Assembly (NCBI GenBank): GCA_947475295.1
Contig: CANJLF010000005.1
Coordinates: 1 to 64,000 of the forward strand
Source of the DNA: Fidelibacterota bacterium
Lineage (GTDB): Bacteria > Pseudomonadota > Alphaproteobacteria > Rhodospirillales > Rhodospirillaceae
DNA length: 64,000 bases
Direction: 5' to 3'
Shown here one piece after another: positions 53,699 to 63,929 of this stretch. The translations under genes were made by a program, and so were the position numbers. Under the pieces are notes generated by a model that saw only the letters and a program-made list of their open reading frames with translations, did no database searches and was not told the DNA's origin. Within the stretch, counting starts at the first letter, position 1; each line of letters opens with the position of its first letter.

Positions 53699-53797
53699 TA
53701 AGCAGGGTCCTAAAGGGCCGCAACCGCTCAACCGACTCTTTTTCCTGGGTTTTTTGGGAGAATTTTTTGGGGGGTCCGGAGGGCAAAAGGCGCTTAA

Positions 53798-54460
53798 ATG
53801 CGTTTTATGCAAACGCTCGAACTGCCCTTTGCCGACCTGGACCCGCCGCCGACCCTGCCGGAGGGGCTGTTTCACTATGCCGGCTTTGTGGATGAAGCTG
53901 GCCAAAGGCGGCTTTATGCGGCTTTGGCGGAGATTTTAAAGGCCGCACCCCCGGTCCAAAACCGCACCAGAGGCGGCGGCCTGACCTCGGCGGCCATGAC
54001 CAACTGCGGCGCTGTGGGCTGGTGGAGCGACCCCAAGGGCTATCGCTATAGCCCGACCTGCCCCGGCACCGGCTTGCCCTGGCCGCCGATTCCAGGGGAT
54101 TTTCTCCAGCTCGTACAATGGGTTACAGCGAAAAGTCCGTGGCCAGATTTTACCCCGGATGCCTGTCTGATCAACTGGTACGGCGAAGGCGCCAAGATGG
54201 GTCTGCACCAGGATCGCGACGAGCGCGACTTTTCCCAGCCCATCGTCACCGTCTGCCTGGGCGACAGCGCCGACTTCATGGTCGGCGGCCTCGCACGCAA
54301 CGACAAGGCGACCGCCCTCAAAGTCCACAGCGGCGATGTGCTGCTCATGGGCGGGGCCAGCCGCATGCGGTTTCACGGGATTCGCAAAATCTATCCGGGC
54401 ACGAGCCCGTTGCCGGAGATCACGGGGCGCTACAGCCTTACCTTCCGAAAGGCCCTTTAG
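53798..54460 (+). CDS. alkB: AlkB-type 2-oxoglutarate/Fe(II)-dependent DNA dealkylase
   Basis: This 220-residue dioxygenase removes methyl groups from alkylated bases by oxidation. The iron ligands are H137 and D139 (HQDRDE) and H193 (RFHGIRKIYP); a GRYSLTFRK segment supplies the 2-oxoglutarate-binding arginines. Length matches E. coli AlkB. The start may be ATG 53798 or the in-frame ATG 53807. The upstream DNA has homopolymer tracts of T6, T6 and G6. The following acetyltransferase gene begins at the base after the stop, so they form one operon. Confidence 0.94.
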   Translation: MRFMQTLELPFADLDPPPTLPEGLFHYAGFVDEAGQRRLYAALAEILKAAPPVQNRTRGGGLTSAAMTNCGAVGWWSDPKGYRYSPTCPGTGLPWPPIPGDFLQLVQWVTAKSPWPDFTPDACLINWYGEGAKMGLHQDRDERDFSQPIVTVCLGDSADFMVGGLARNDKATALKVHSGDVLLMGGASRMRFHGIRKIYPGTSPLPEITGRYSLTFRKAL

Positions 54461-54904
54461 ATGAAAATAGCACCGATCAGCCCGCTGCTCTTCGATGCGT
54501 GGGTGCAGATGCGCCAGGACTTGTGGCCGAATTATGCTGAACCCGAGCTGCGCGGTAACGCCGGCGCAATGCTCGCGTCCACCAGCGGCAAATATTTTGT
54601 GCTGATCGCAAGCGACAGCGGAAGGCCCATTGGTTTTGCCGAGGCTGCGTTGCGCCACGACTACGTCAACGGCTGTGAAACGTCGCCCGTGGTCTTCCTC
54701 GAAGGTCTCTATGTATCGCCGGCTCATCGGCGTCGGGGGGTTGCCCGCGAACTCGTGGACGAGGTGGCAAAGTGGGCGCGCGCTTTGGGCTGCCGCGAGT
54801 TTGCTTCGGACGCACTGCTGGATAACGCACCTAGTCACAAAATGCACGCCGCACTCGGCTTCAAAGAATCCGAACGCGTGGTGTATTTCCGCAAAACGCT
54901 CTGA
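54461..54904 (+). CDS. GNAT acetyltransferase similar to aminoglycoside 6'-N-acetyltransferases
   Basis: This 147-residue protein has the features of the AAC(6')-I group: DLWPNYAEPELR near the N terminus, IGFAEAALRHDYVNGCETSP, VVFLEGLYVSPAHRRRGVAREL (acetyl-CoA loop) and ASDALLDNAPSHKMHAALGFKESERVVYFRKTL at the C terminus. Those enzymes acetylate the 6'-amino group of aminoglycosides; environmental homologues may act on other amines. The ATG follows the alkB stop directly. It converges on grpE. Confidence 0.85.
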   Translation: MKIAPISPLLFDAWVQMRQDLWPNYAEPELRGNAGAMLASTSGKYFVLIASDSGRPIGFAEAALRHDYVNGCETSPVVFLEGLYVSPAHRRRGVARELVDEVAKWARALGCREFASDALLDNAPSHKMHAALGFKESERVVYFRKTL

Positions 54905-54916
54905 TCACTTTTTCTG

Positions 54917-55540
54917 TCAGACCGTTGCGTTCACGCCGCCCGAACCGTTCGGGTTGCTTGGGCCGCTTTCGCGCTTCGGCCCGCCCTTGGACACCACCAC
55001 CATGGCGGGGCGCAGCAAGCGGTCGTGGATCATGTACCCGTCCTGGAAGACCTGGACGACTGTGCCCGCAGGTACCGAAGTGTTTTCAACTTCTTGAATG
55101 GCATTGTGGAAGTTGGCGTCAAAAGTCTGATTCAAAACATTCATTTTGCGCACGCCCTGATTTTCCAGAACCACGCCCAGCTCCTTCTCGGTCAGTTCCA
55201 CGCCGTGGGCGAGATTCTTGAGCGTGTCGTTGGCGGCGCGCGAGTCCGGCGGGGCAGCCAGCAAGGCGCGGCCCAGATTGTCGGCCACTTGCAGAAGCGC
55301 CTTGGCGATATTCGCCACGGCATATTTGGCGTTGTCGGCAATGCGCTTGTCGGCGCGCTTGCCGGCGTTCTCGGCTTCGGCCAGGGCGAGGAGCTTATCG
55401 CTCTTCAGCGTTTCCACCAGCGCCTCCAGTTCGGAAATGCGGGCCTGGTAATTGAACGCTTCCGCGTTGGCTTGGGCGTCTTGCGGCTGTTCTTCGAAGG
55501 GCGGTTCGGAGAAGGGATTATTCGGATCGATGTTGGACAT
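54917..55540 (-). CDS. grpE: Nucleotide exchange factor GrpE
   Basis: This 207-residue protein has an acidic disordered N terminus, a long coiled coil (residues about 30-95) and the C-terminal beta domain with the signature VLNQTFDANFHNAIQEVENTSVPAGTVVQVFQDGYMIHDRLLRPA. It exchanges ADP for ATP on DnaK. It lies 43 bases downstream of hrcA, an order usual in alphaproteobacteria. Confidence 0.96.
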   Translation of the reverse strand: MSNIDPNNPFSEPPFEEQPQDAQANAEAFNYQARISELEALVETLKSDKLLALAEAENAGKRADKRIADNAKYAVANIAKALLQVADNLGRALLAAPPDSRAANDTLKNLAHGVELTEKELGVVLENQGVRKMNVLNQTFDANFHNAIQEVENTSVPAGTVVQVFQDGYMIHDRLLRPAMVVVSKGGPKRESGPSNPNGSGGVNATV

Positions 55541-55583
55541 GGGCTTAAATCTTTTTTACTGGGAGTGGAGCAAATACAGGCAG

Positions 55584-56654
55584 TTATTTTTCCAGCATGC
55601 GGCCGACGAGCTTGGCGGTGTAGTCGACCATGGGAATGATGCGGGCATAGTTGAGACGCGTGGGGCCAATGACGCCGATGGCGCCGACGATCTGTTCGCG
55701 CGCGTTCTGAAAGGGCGCCACGACCATAGAACATCCGGCCATGCTGAAAAGTTCGTTCTGGGCGCCGATGAAAATCTGCACACCGTCGGCGCGGCCCACG
55801 AGGTCGAGCACGCGCACCATCTGTTCGCGCGCTTCCAGCACGGTGAACAGGTGGCGGATGCTTTCCAGATCCTCGAGCCCGGTGACGTTGTTGAGCAGGT
55901 TGGACTGACCTTTGACGATCAGCGCGGCGTCGCGGGCGCCGGAATTGCTGGACCCGCCCCAGGTGGCTAAGCCGGCCTTGACGACCTTGGCCGTCAGTTC
56001 ATCGAGCTGCGCGCGGCGGGAATCGAGATCGGCCAGGATATCGCTGCGGGCTTCGGCGATGGTCTTGCCGGTCAAATGGGCGGCGAGGAAATTTCCGGCC
56101 TCGATCAAGGCCGACGGCGGCAGATCGGCGGGGACGTCGATGAGCCGGTTCTCCACCACGCCGCTTTCGTTGACCATGACCACCAGGGCGCGGCCCGGCT
56201 TCAAGTGCACGAATTCGATATGCTTCAGCGGCGCTTCGACCTTGGGGGCCAGGACCATGCTGGCGCACTGGGCAAGACCGGCCAGCGTGCCGGTGGCCTG
56301 GGCCAGCACATCTTCCGATGAGCGCCCGGCGGCCTGGCAGTGGGCATCGATGGTTTTGCGTTCCTCGGCGTCGAGGCCGCCGACTTGCAACAAGCCGCTG
56401 ACAAACATGCGCAAGCCCGCTTCGGTCGGCAGCCGCCCGGCGGAGGTATGGGGTGCGAATAGGAGCCCAGCATATTCCAGGTCCGCCATGACGTTGCGGA
56501 TTGTGGCGGGCGACAGGAAGCCATTGAGCTTGCGGGCTATGGTGCGCGAGCCCACGGGCTCGCCGGTTTCCACATAGGCATCGACAATGTGCCGGAAGAT
56601 TTCCCGCGACCGTTCGTTTAACGCGACGACACTGTGAGCGTCGGAGACGGTCAT
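55584..56654 (-). CDS. hrcA: Heat-inducible transcription repressor HrcA
   Basis: This 356-residue repressor has an N-terminal winged-helix domain (RSREIFRHIVDAYVETGEPVGSRTI and LSPATIRNVMADLEYAGLL) and a GAF-like C-terminal domain (GVIGPTRLNYARIIPMVDYTA). HrcA binds the CIRCE operator, usually near groESL in alphaproteobacteria; no CIRCE sequence is visible near hrcA, grpE or dnaK here. It is cotranscribed with grpE and diverges from rph. Confidence 0.96.
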   Translation of the reverse strand: MTVSDAHSVVALNERSREIFRHIVDAYVETGEPVGSRTIARKLNGFLSPATIRNVMADLEYAGLLFAPHTSAGRLPTEAGLRMFVSGLLQVGGLDAEERKTIDAHCQAAGRSSEDVLAQATGTLAGLAQCASMVLAPKVEAPLKHIEFVHLKPGRALVVMVNESGVVENRLIDVPADLPPSALIEAGNFLAAHLTGKTIAEARSDILADLDSRRAQLDELTAKVVKAGLATWGGSSNSGARDAALIVKGQSNLLNNVTGLEDLESIRHLFTVLEAREQMVRVLDLVGRADGVQIFIGAQNELFSMAGCSMVVAPFQNAREQIVGAIGVIGPTRLNYARIIPMVDYTAKLVGRMLEK

Positions 56655-56832
56655 GATGTGCTCGAACTGAAGGCAAAAGGGGTGCCCGCTATGTAAGCTG
56701 GGAGACCTGATGCGTCAATGTTGCCACAAATGGGCGGCGCAAGGCCGCTTTGACCCTGCTTCGCGGGGGTGTTAGACGAGGCGGTATAAGGCCTTTTTGG
56801 CCCTCACTCTTTAAACCCGCCGGACGCGCCCC

Positions 56833-57576
56833 ATGACATTGAACCCCGTCAAACGCTTCGCGAATCGCAGCTTCGACGCCCTTCGGGACGTGAGTTTCGA
56901 GCTGGGCGTCAGCAAGCACGCCGAAGGTTCATGTTTGGTGAAATTCGGCGATACCCATGTGCTGTGCCTGGCGTCAGTCGAGGAAACGGTCCCGCCCTGG
57001 CTGAAAAACAGCGGCAAGGGATGGGTGACGGCGGAATACGGCATGCTGCCGCGCGCGACCAACACCCGCACGCCGCGCGAGGCGGCCAAAGGCGGTCAGT
57101 CGGGCCGCACCCAGGAAATTCAGCGGCTGGTGGGGCGAGCTTTGCGCGCCGTCACCGAAATCAGGGGCTTTGGCGAGATTCAAGTGCGCGTCGACTGCGA
57201 CGTCATCCAGGCGGACGGCGGCACACGCACGGCCAGCATCACCGGCGGCTATCTGGCACTCTATCAAGCCTTCGCGACCATGAAGCGCGTCGGCGCCATC
57301 ACAAAAATTCCTTTGAGCGAACCGGTGGCCGCCATCAGCTGCGGACTGGTCCGCGGGTCCGCCGTGCTCGACCTCGACTACGAGGAAGACTCAAAGGCGC
57401 AAGCCGACGCCAATTTTGTGCTGACGGCGTCGGGCAAGATTGTCGAGATCCAGGGTACCGCAGAGGATCATCCGTTCTCGGAAGCCGAATTCCTCGCACT
57501 GATGGAACTCGCTAAGAAGGGCATCGTGCAGCTGGTGGATTTACAGCGCGCGGCTTTGGCCAAAGCGGGACTCTAA
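56833..57576 (+). CDS. rph: Ribonuclease PH
   Basis: This 247-residue phosphorolytic exoribonuclease trims tRNA 3' ends. Its motifs are [57 protein letters not shown] and the active-site region [21 protein letters not shown]. Length is slightly above the usual 238. It starts a plus-strand series rph-rdgB-hemW with spacings of 2 bases and a 4-base overlap. Confidence 0.97.
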   Translation: MTLNPVKRFANRSFDALRDVSFELGVSKHAEGSCLVKFGDTHVLCLASVEETVPPWLKNSGKGWVTAEYGMLPRATNTRTPREAAKGGQSGRTQEIQRLVGRALRAVTEIRGFGEIQVRVDCDVIQADGGTRTASITGGYLALYQAFATMKRVGAITKIPLSEPVAAISCGLVRGSAVLDLDYEEDSKAQADANFVLTASGKIVEIQGTAEDHPFSEAEFLALMELAKKGIVQLVDLQRAALAKAGL

Positions 57577-57578
57577 AA

Positions 57579-58178
57579 TTGACGCACCGGCATTTCACCG
57601 GCGGCAAGCTGGTGGTGGCAAGCCACAACGCCGGCAAGGTGCGCGAAATCCGCGAATTGCTCTCCGCTTTCAAAGTTGACGTGATCTCCGCCGGCGATTT
57701 GAATCTGGCGGAGCCGGACGAAACTGGGACAACCTTCATCGCCAATGCCGAACTCAAAGCCGCAGCCGCCGCGATGGCTGCGAACCTTCCGGCCCTGGCT
57801 GATGACTCGGGCATGAGTGTCGATGCCCTGGACGGCGCGCCGGGAATTTATTCCGCGCGCTGGGCCGGGCCCAACAAGGATTTCAACGACGCTATGAAAC
57901 GCGTGGAGACCGCGCTGGCTGGCAATCCCAACCGCCGCGCCCAATTCAATTGCGCGCTGACGCTGGCCTGGCCCGACGGCCATTGCGAAAGCTTTGAAGG
58001 CACATTGCACGGGCATTTGGTGTTCCCGCCTCGCGGCACAAAGGGCTTTGGCTACGACCCGATCTTCATGGCCGGCGGGCAAAACATCACCTTCGGCGAA
58101 ATGGAGCCGGACGCGAAACACGCCATCAGCCACCGCGCCATGGCGTTCCGCAAGCTGGTCGCCGCCTGCTTCGCATGA
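57579..58178 (+). CDS. rdgB: Non-canonical purine NTP pyrophosphatase (RdgB/HAM1)
   Basis: This 199-residue enzyme hydrolyses ITP, dITP and XTP to keep deaminated purines out of nucleic acids. Motifs are [47 protein letters not shown] and KGFGYDPIF. The start is a TTG at 57579, two bases after the rph stop; no ATG is available in frame before the conserved SHNAGK. Its last four bases overlap hemW (ATGA). Confidence 0.96.
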   Translation: MTHRHFTGGKLVVASHNAGKVREIRELLSAFKVDVISAGDLNLAEPDETGTTFIANAELKAAAAAMAANLPALADDSGMSVDALDGAPGIYSARWAGPNKDFNDAMKRVETALAGNPNRRAQFNCALTLAWPDGHCESFEGTLHGHLVFPPRGTKGFGYDPIFMAGGQNITFGEMEPDAKHAISHRAMAFRKLVAACFA

Positions 58179-59371
58179 GCCAGATCGCACTGAACAAGAT
58201 CGCTCAAGGCAATGAAGGCTTCGGGCTTTATGTTCATTGGCCCTTCTGCATTTCCAAATGCCCCTACTGTGATTTCAACAGCCATGTGGCCGAGCGCGTC
58301 GATCAAAGTGTCTGGCGCGAGGCCTTGCTGCGGGAGCTTGAGCACTACGCCGCGCGAACGCCGGATCGCATGCTGACGAGTATTTTCTTCGGCGGCGGTA
58401 CGCCGTCCCTGATGGATCCGGAAACGACCGCTGACATTATCGACGCGGCACGGCGGCATTGGCGCTCCAGCAACGATCTGGAGATCACACTGGAAGCCAA
58501 TCCGGGCACCGTCGATGCTGAACGCTTCGCGGCGATTCACAGCGCCGGTGTTGGACGTCTGTCCATGGGCGTGCAGTCCTTGAAGGAGAGCGACTTACGG
58601 TTTCTGGGACGGCGTCACAGCGTTGACGAAGCGCGCAGGGCCTGGCGCACGGCCGCAAAAATTTTCCCGCGTGTGTCCTTCGATCTTATTTATGCGCGCC
58701 CGCAGCAAACCATCGGAGATTGGGAAGGCGAACTCGCCGAAGCCTTGCGTGAAGTGTCCGATTACGGCATCACGCATCTTTCGCTGTATCAGCTGACCAT
58801 GGAGCCGGGCACAGCCATGCATGATGCGCACGCGCGCGGTGAATTCAAATTGCCTGACGAAGATTCCGGCGCGGCGCTTTTTGAAGCGACACAAAATGCT
58901 TGCGAACGCGCGGGCTATCCGGCCTACGAGATTTCCAATCATGCAAAAGACAGCGCCGTTTGCCGTCACAACCTGACCTATTGGCGTGGCGGCGATTATG
59001 TCGGCGTCGGGCCGGGCGCGCACGGACGGCTGACGGCCGATGGAATCGCGCGCGCTACGCGCCAGATCAAAGCGCCGGCGATTTGGCTCAAGCGCGTCGG
59101 GGCGGAAGGGCATGGCACCCAGGAGGAGGAGGTCCTCGCACCCAAAACCCGCGCCGAGGAGCTGGTTATGGTGGGTCTGAGATTGACTGAAGGTGTGGAT
59201 AAAACCCGTTTTGCCCGCCTGGCGGGGCGGCCCTTAGGCGAAGTTATCGACGCTGAAGCCGTCACGGCCCTGGCCGCCGATGGCTATTTAACCGACAACC
59301 CGCTGGCTTTGACCGCCACGGCCAGGGGCCGCCTGGCCTTGAATGCAGTCTTGCGGGAGCTGCTGGCCTAA
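58175..59371 (+). CDS. hemW: Radical SAM heme chaperone HemW
   Basis: This 398-residue protein has the radical SAM cluster motif C25-x3-C29-x2-C32 in [23 protein letters not shown], the GVQSL and LGRRH segments, and the C-terminal HemN-like domain. HemW was long annotated as oxygen-independent coproporphyrinogen III oxidase, but it lacks the extra N-terminal region of HemN and acts as a heme-binding chaperone. The start overlaps rdgB by ATGA, so translation is probably coupled. Confidence 0.94.
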   Translation: MSQIALNKIAQGNEGFGLYVHWPFCISKCPYCDFNSHVAERVDQSVWREALLRELEHYAARTPDRMLTSIFFGGGTPSLMDPETTADIIDAARRHWRSSNDLEITLEANPGTVDAERFAAIHSAGVGRLSMGVQSLKESDLRFLGRRHSVDEARRAWRTAAKIFPRVSFDLIYARPQQTIGDWEGELAEALREVSDYGITHLSLYQLTMEPGTAMHDAHARGEFKLPDEDSGAALFEATQNACERAGYPAYEISNHAKDSAVCRHNLTYWRGGDYVGVGPGAHGRLTADGIARATRQIKAPAIWLKRVGAEGHGTQEEEVLAPKTRAEELVMVGLRLTEGVDKTRFARLAGRPLGEVIDAEAVTALAADGYLTDNPLALTATARGRLALNAVLRELLA

Positions 59372-59565
59372 GCCGCTTAAAGTGCAATAATCATATATAT
59401 TTCAATATATTAGTTGGCGCTCCCGAGGCTCCACCGAGCTCTTAGGTAAAGACTCAAGAGTCAGCCAGATCACACTGAAAAATTGGTCTTTTTTGCCTTT
59501 TGTTTACGTTTCGTATACCTTGCTGCCCCAGGATCATAACGAAGGTCTGGGCGAGCACCGGTTCG

Positions 59566-60774
59566 ATGTACAACACCCGTTTGGATGGGCTGACGGAATA
59601 TCCGTTCCAGCGCTTGAATGCGCTGCTGGCGGGCATTGAGCCGGGCGGGGCGCCCCTTGTCATGTCCATCGGCGAGCCCCAGCACAGCCCCCCTGATCTC
59701 TTCGCCAAAACCCTAGCTCAGGCGCCGACCGCCGACTGGGGCAAATACCCGCCTACCCCCGGCACCCCCGATTACCGCGCTTCCGTCGCCGCTTGGGCTG
59801 CTACTCGCTATGGCCTGCCCGCCGGTTTCCTCGACCCTGAGCGTCATATCCTGCCCGTGGCCGGCAGCCGCGAAGGCCTATTCATGGCAGCCCAGCTCTG
59901 CGTGCCGCCGCAAAAGAAAGCCCGCCAGCCTTCCGTGCTGATGCCCAATCCGTTTTATCAGGTCTATTTCGGCGCGGCGGTCATGAACGGCGCCGAGCCG
60001 ATTTTTGTACCCGCCACCAAGGCCACAGGCTTTCTGCCCGACTATGCCGCTGTTGCACCCGCCGATCTCGCGCGCGCCGCCATGGCCTATCTGTGCACGC
60101 CGGCAAATCCGCAAGGCACGGTGGCCAGCCTCGATCTTCTGAAGGACGTCATCAGCCTCGCGCGTAAACACGACTTCGTGCTGGTCTCCGACGAGTGCTA
60201 CTCGGAAATTTATGACACCACAGCGCCCGCCGGCGCTCTGCAGGCCTGCGCGGCGCTGGGCGAAGGCTTGAAAAACGTCTTGGTGTTCAACTCCTTGTCC
60301 AAGCGTTCCAGCGTGCCGGGCTTACGCGCCGGCTTCGTCGCCGGCGACGCCGAGCTGATCGCCAAGTTTCAGAAGCTGCGCGCCCACGGCGGCGCGGTGC
60401 AGCCCATCCCGGTGTTGACCGCCGCCGCGGCGCTGTGGCGCGACGAACACCATGTGCAGGAAAACCGGCGCCTCTACCGCGCCAAGATCGACGACGCCGA
60501 GCAAACTTTCGGAAGAGATTTCGGATTTTACCGGCCGGCCGGCGGCTTTTTTCTGTGGCTCGACGTCGGCGACGGCGAAGCCGCGACTAAAAAGCTCTGG
60601 CGCGAAGCCGGCGTCAAAGTTCTGCCGGGCGGTTATCTGGCCCGGGCCGCCGATAACGACTCTCGCGGCAATCCGGGCAGCGCCTACATCCGCGTTGCCC
60701 TGGTTCACGACCGCCAGCGCACGGCGGACGCGCTCATGCGCATGAAGCACACGCTCTCCAGCCTTTCGTCATAG
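59566..60774 (+). CDS. dapC: Succinyldiaminopimelate transaminase DapC
   Basis: This 402-residue class I/II PLP aminotransferase has the DapC-type N terminus ([22 protein letters not shown] and [13 protein letters not shown]), the [12 protein letters not shown] segment and the PLP lysine K246 in [16 protein letters not shown]. It transfers an amino group to N-succinyl-2-amino-6-ketopimelate in lysine and diaminopimelate synthesis. The ATG at 59566 gives the family start; the open frame from TTG 59500 adds non-family residues. The upstream 190 bases are unusually A+T-rich. Confidence 0.9.
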   Translation: MYNTRLDGLTEYPFQRLNALLAGIEPGGAPLVMSIGEPQHSPPDLFAKTLAQAPTADWGKYPPTPGTPDYRASVAAWAATRYGLPAGFLDPERHILPVAGSREGLFMAAQLCVPPQKKARQPSVLMPNPFYQVYFGAAVMNGAEPIFVPATKATGFLPDYAAVAPADLARAAMAYLCTPANPQGTVASLDLLKDVISLARKHDFVLVSDECYSEIYDTTAPAGALQACAALGEGLKNVLVFNSLSKRSSVPGLRAGFVAGDAELIAKFQKLRAHGGAVQPIPVLTAAAALWRDEHHVQENRRLYRAKIDDAEQTFGRDFGFYRPAGGFFLWLDVGDGEAATKKLWREAGVKVLPGGYLARAADNDSRGNPGSAYIRVALVHDRQRTADALMRMKHTLSSLSS

Positions 60775-60785
60775 GGACCTACGCC

Positions 60786-63224
60786 ATGAACACCGCCGTC
60801 CGCGCTCAGAACGTTCCTTTCCTTCCGCCGGCCTGGGCCGCCATGCTGAAGCGCAGCGCGCTGTTTACCGCCGGCGCCGGGGTGATGTTGGCCGGTACGG
60901 CGATTGTTCTGGCGTTGCTGAGTTATGCGCCGACGGATCCTTCGCTCAATACCGCGACCAGCGCCACGCCCGATAACGCGCTGGGATTGCCCGGCGCCGT
61001 CGTCGCCGATGCCGCCCTGCAGGCGGTGGGTTTGGCAGCGGGCGCCATGGCGCTGGTGATCGTCGGCTGGGGTATGCGCTTGATGCGCGCCGAGACCGTG
61101 AGCTGGTTATGGCTGCGCACACTCGCCACCATCGCGGCGGCCTTGCTGATCGCCACGGGTCTTGAAATCGTTCCGGCACCGGACGCCTGGCCGATTGTCG
61201 CGGGGCTCGGTGGGTCCGCGGGGCAAGTACTGCTCGATCTGGCGACACGTCACGACGTTATTTTGCGGGGCCTTGATCCGCTGGCCGCCGATGCTTTGCG
61301 GGTTTTCCTGGCGACGGCCGCCGGTGGGGCCGGCGTATTCACAGTACTGTGGGCTATGACTCTGAAGGCGGCCACGGCGGGCGAGTGGGCGATGCGCGGC
61401 GGTGTCGCCCTATTGGCTTTTGCCCGTGCGGCCGGCGAAGCCGTAGCCTCGCTCGCGCGCACGATCGTTGCGCGTAATGCCGTAACGCCTGAAAAGCCGG
61501 TCAAACGCGCCCGCAAGGAAACTGTCATCGACGCGGACGACGATGCGGACGCCGATGCTCAGCCCGAAGTCGCGCCCAATGCCGAAGCTTTTGAAATCGA
61601 TATTCCCAAAGCCAAAGACGCCGTGGTGACGCCGCGCGCCAAGGCCGCCAAGCTCTCCAAACGCGAGATGGAAGCGCGCCAAGGCAGCCTCTTGCCAACC
61701 GCCAACAAGGGCTTCGATCTGCCGCATCTGGAGATCCTCACGGCCGCGCCGCCGGAGCGCGTCAGCAAGGTCGTCAGCCGCGAAGCGCTGGAGAGCAATG
61801 CGCGTATGCTGGAATCGGTGCTGGACGACTTCGGCATCAAAGGCCAGATCACCAAGGTGCGGCCGGGTCCGGTCGTGACCTTGTACGAACTGGAGCCGGC
61901 GCCCGGCACCAAAACGTCGCGTGTCGTGTCGCTCGCCGACGACATTGCCCGCTCCATGAGCGCCGTGGCGGTGCGTATCGCCGTGGTGCCGGGCCGCAGC
62001 GTCATCGGTATCGAATTACCCAATGCCAGCCGCGAAACGGTCTACTTGCGCGAGCAGTTGGCCGCTGAAGAATTCGAGAAGAGCGACGGCAAATTGATTC
62101 TTGCTCTGGGAAAGGACATCGGCGGTATGCCGGTCTACGCCGATCTCGCGCGCATGCCGCACTTACTCGTCGCCGGCACCACCGGCTCGGGCAAGTCGGT
62201 GGCCATCAACACCATGATCATGTCGCTGCTTTATCGCAATACGCCGGCCGACGTGCGTCTGATCATGATCGATCCCAAGATGCTTGAACTTTCGGTCTAT
62301 GACGGCATTCCGCATCTGTTGGCCCCGGTCGTCACCGAGCCCGGCAAAGCCGTGATGGCCTTGAAGTGGGTGGTGCGCGAGATGGAAAACCGCTACCGCG
62401 CCATGAGCCAATTATCGGTGCGCAATATCGCCGGCTACAACCAGCGCCTTCAGGAAGCCGCCAAGAAAGGCACGGTCTTGAAGCGCACGGTTCAGACCGG
62501 CTTCGAGCCCACCACCGGCAAGCCGATCTATGAAGAACAGGACCTTGATCTGACGACACTGCCTTACATCGTCGTGGTCATTGATGAGATGGCCGACCTG
62601 ATGCTGGTGGCCGGCAAGGATGTTGAAGCCGCCGTACAGCGCCTGGCGCAGATGGCCCGCGCCGCCGGCATTCACGTCATCATGGCGACCCAGCGACCCA
62701 GCGTTGACGTTATTACCGGCACCATCAAAGCCAACTTCCCGACGCGCATTAGCTTCCAGGTCACCAGCAAGATCGACAGCCGCACCATCTTGGGTGAACA
62801 GGGCGCCGAGCAGCTGCTCGGCCAAGGCGACATGCTGTACATGGCCGCCGGTGGCCGCATCACCCGCGTGCACGGGCCTTTTGTCAGTGACAAGGAAGTC
62901 GAGCAGGTCACGGCGCATCTCCGTGAGCAATCCTCGCCCGATTACGTCGACGAAGTGACCGAAGAGAACGACATGGAAGATGTGCCGGGCTTTGGCGGCC
63001 AGGTCGGGGGGAATAGCTCTACCGGCGACGGGCTGTTCGATCAGGCCGTGGCCTTAGTGGCGCGGGAACGCAAGGCGTCCACCAGCTTCATCCAACGGCA
63101 CTTGGCGATCGGCTACAACCGCGCTGCCAAGATCATCGAGGAAATGGAGCAGCAGAACATGATTACGCGGGCCAACCACGTCGGCAAACGCGAGGTTCTG
63201 CTGCCTCAGCATGGAGATATGTAA
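60786..63224 (+). CDS. ftsK: DNA translocase FtsK
   Basis: This 812-residue divisome protein has four to five N-terminal membrane helices (residues about 20-200), a charged linker with an acidic [13 protein letters not shown] stretch, and the RecA-like motor with Walker [11 protein letters not shown] near residue 464, Walker [13 protein letters not shown] and a C-terminal winged-helix gamma domain ([27 protein letters not shown]) that reads polarity sequences. It pumps chromosome ends to dif during division. It starts 11 bases after dapC. Confidence 0.97.
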   Translation: MNTAVRAQNVPFLPPAWAAMLKRSALFTAGAGVMLAGTAIVLALLSYAPTDPSLNTATSATPDNALGLPGAVVADAALQAVGLAAGAMALVIVGWGMRLMRAETVSWLWLRTLATIAAALLIATGLEIVPAPDAWPIVAGLGGSAGQVLLDLATRHDVILRGLDPLAADALRVFLATAAGGAGVFTVLWAMTLKAATAGEWAMRGGVALLAFARAAGEAVASLARTIVARNAVTPEKPVKRARKETVIDADDDADADAQPEVAPNAEAFEIDIPKAKDAVVTPRAKAAKLSKREMEARQGSLLPTANKGFDLPHLEILTAAPPERVSKVVSREALESNARMLESVLDDFGIKGQITKVRPGPVVTLYELEPAPGTKTSRVVSLADDIARSMSAVAVRIAVVPGRSVIGIELPNASRETVYLREQLAAEEFEKSDGKLILALGKDIGGMPVYADLARMPHLLVAGTTGSGKSVAINTMIMSLLYRNTPADVRLIMIDPKMLELSVYDGIPHLLAPVVTEPGKAVMALKWVVREMENRYRAMSQLSVRNIAGYNQRLQEAAKKGTVLKRTVQTGFEPTTGKPIYEEQDLDLTTLPYIVVVIDEMADLMLVAGKDVEAAVQRLAQMARAAGIHVIMATQRPSVDVITGTIKANFPTRISFQVTSKIDSRTILGEQGAEQLLGQGDMLYMAAGGRITRVHGPFVSDKEVEQVTAHLREQSSPDYVDEVTEENDMEDVPGFGGQVGGNSSTGDGLFDQAVALVARERKASTSFIQRHLAIGYNRAAKIIEEMEQQNMITRANHVGKREVLLPQHGDM

Positions 63225-63305
63225 GCCCCTCGACTTTGGCCACAAGCCCGCCATAGTGTGCGTCCAACCTATGGGACTATTATCGGTTCCGAGCGTTGAG
63301 CACCC

Positions 63306-63929
63306 ATGACAATGTTGCGCAGAGTTTTCCTTTCCCTGTCGTTTGCTGCGGCGTGCGCCTTAAGTGCGCCGGCCTTCGCGCTGACCGACGCGGAAAACGC
63401 CGCCCTTCGTAAGGCTGAGGCCACGCTTAACAGCGTCAAAACCCTGAAGGCGCGCTTCCTGCAAGTGAACCCCGACGGCAGCAGCCACGAGGGCGACATC
63501 TACGTCTCGCGCCCGGGCCGCATGCGGCTGGTCTATGACCCGCCGACGCCCATGCTGATGGTGGCCGACGGCACTTTCCTGATCTACGTCGATACGGAGA
63601 TGAAGGATGCGAGCCACATCAGCCTGGATGACACACCCGCGGGCATCTTGCTGAAGGACAATCTGTCTTTCGCCGATCCGGCCGTTAAGCTGGGCGGCGT
63701 GAAACTGGGCGCCGGCACGGTCGAGATCACCGCCGCCATGGCCAAGGACCCTTCCGCCGGCAAGCTAACGCTGGTTTTCAGCGACGCACCCTTCGAGCTC
63801 AAGCAGTGGCGGGTGGTCGATGCCCAAAACAAAGAGGTGTCGGTCACCATCTACGAGGCCAAGACCGGCGTGGCCTTGGACAGAAATCTTTTCCGCTACG
63901 AAACCAGCAAAAGCGGCGACCGAGAATAG
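63306..63929 (+). CDS. lolA: Outer-membrane lipoprotein carrier protein LolA
   Basis: This 207-residue periplasmic protein has a signal peptide (residues 1-25, ending SAPAFA) and a LolA fold with KTLKARFLQVNPDGSSHEGDIYVSRPGRMRLVYDPP, YVDTEMKD and the C-terminal strands. It carries lipoproteins from LolCDE to the outer membrane. The ftsK-lolA order is widespread in alphaproteobacteria. The 71 bases after the stop hold no recognisable feature. Confidence 0.93.
   Translation: MTMLRRVFLSLSFAAACALSAPAFALTDAENAALRKAEATLNSVKTLKARFLQVNPDGSSHEGDIYVSRPGRMRLVYDPPTPMLMVADGTFLIYVDTEMKDASHISLDDTPAGILLKDNLSFADPAVKLGGVKLGAGTVEITAAMAKDPSAGKLTLVFSDAPFELKQWRVVDAQNKEVSVTIYEAKTGVALDRNLFRYETSKSGDRE

Noticed and set aside
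56655-56832. CIRCE operator near hrcA
   Set aside because: No TTAGCACTC-N9-GAGTGCTAA-like sequence was found between hrcA and rph or upstream of grpE and dnaK.
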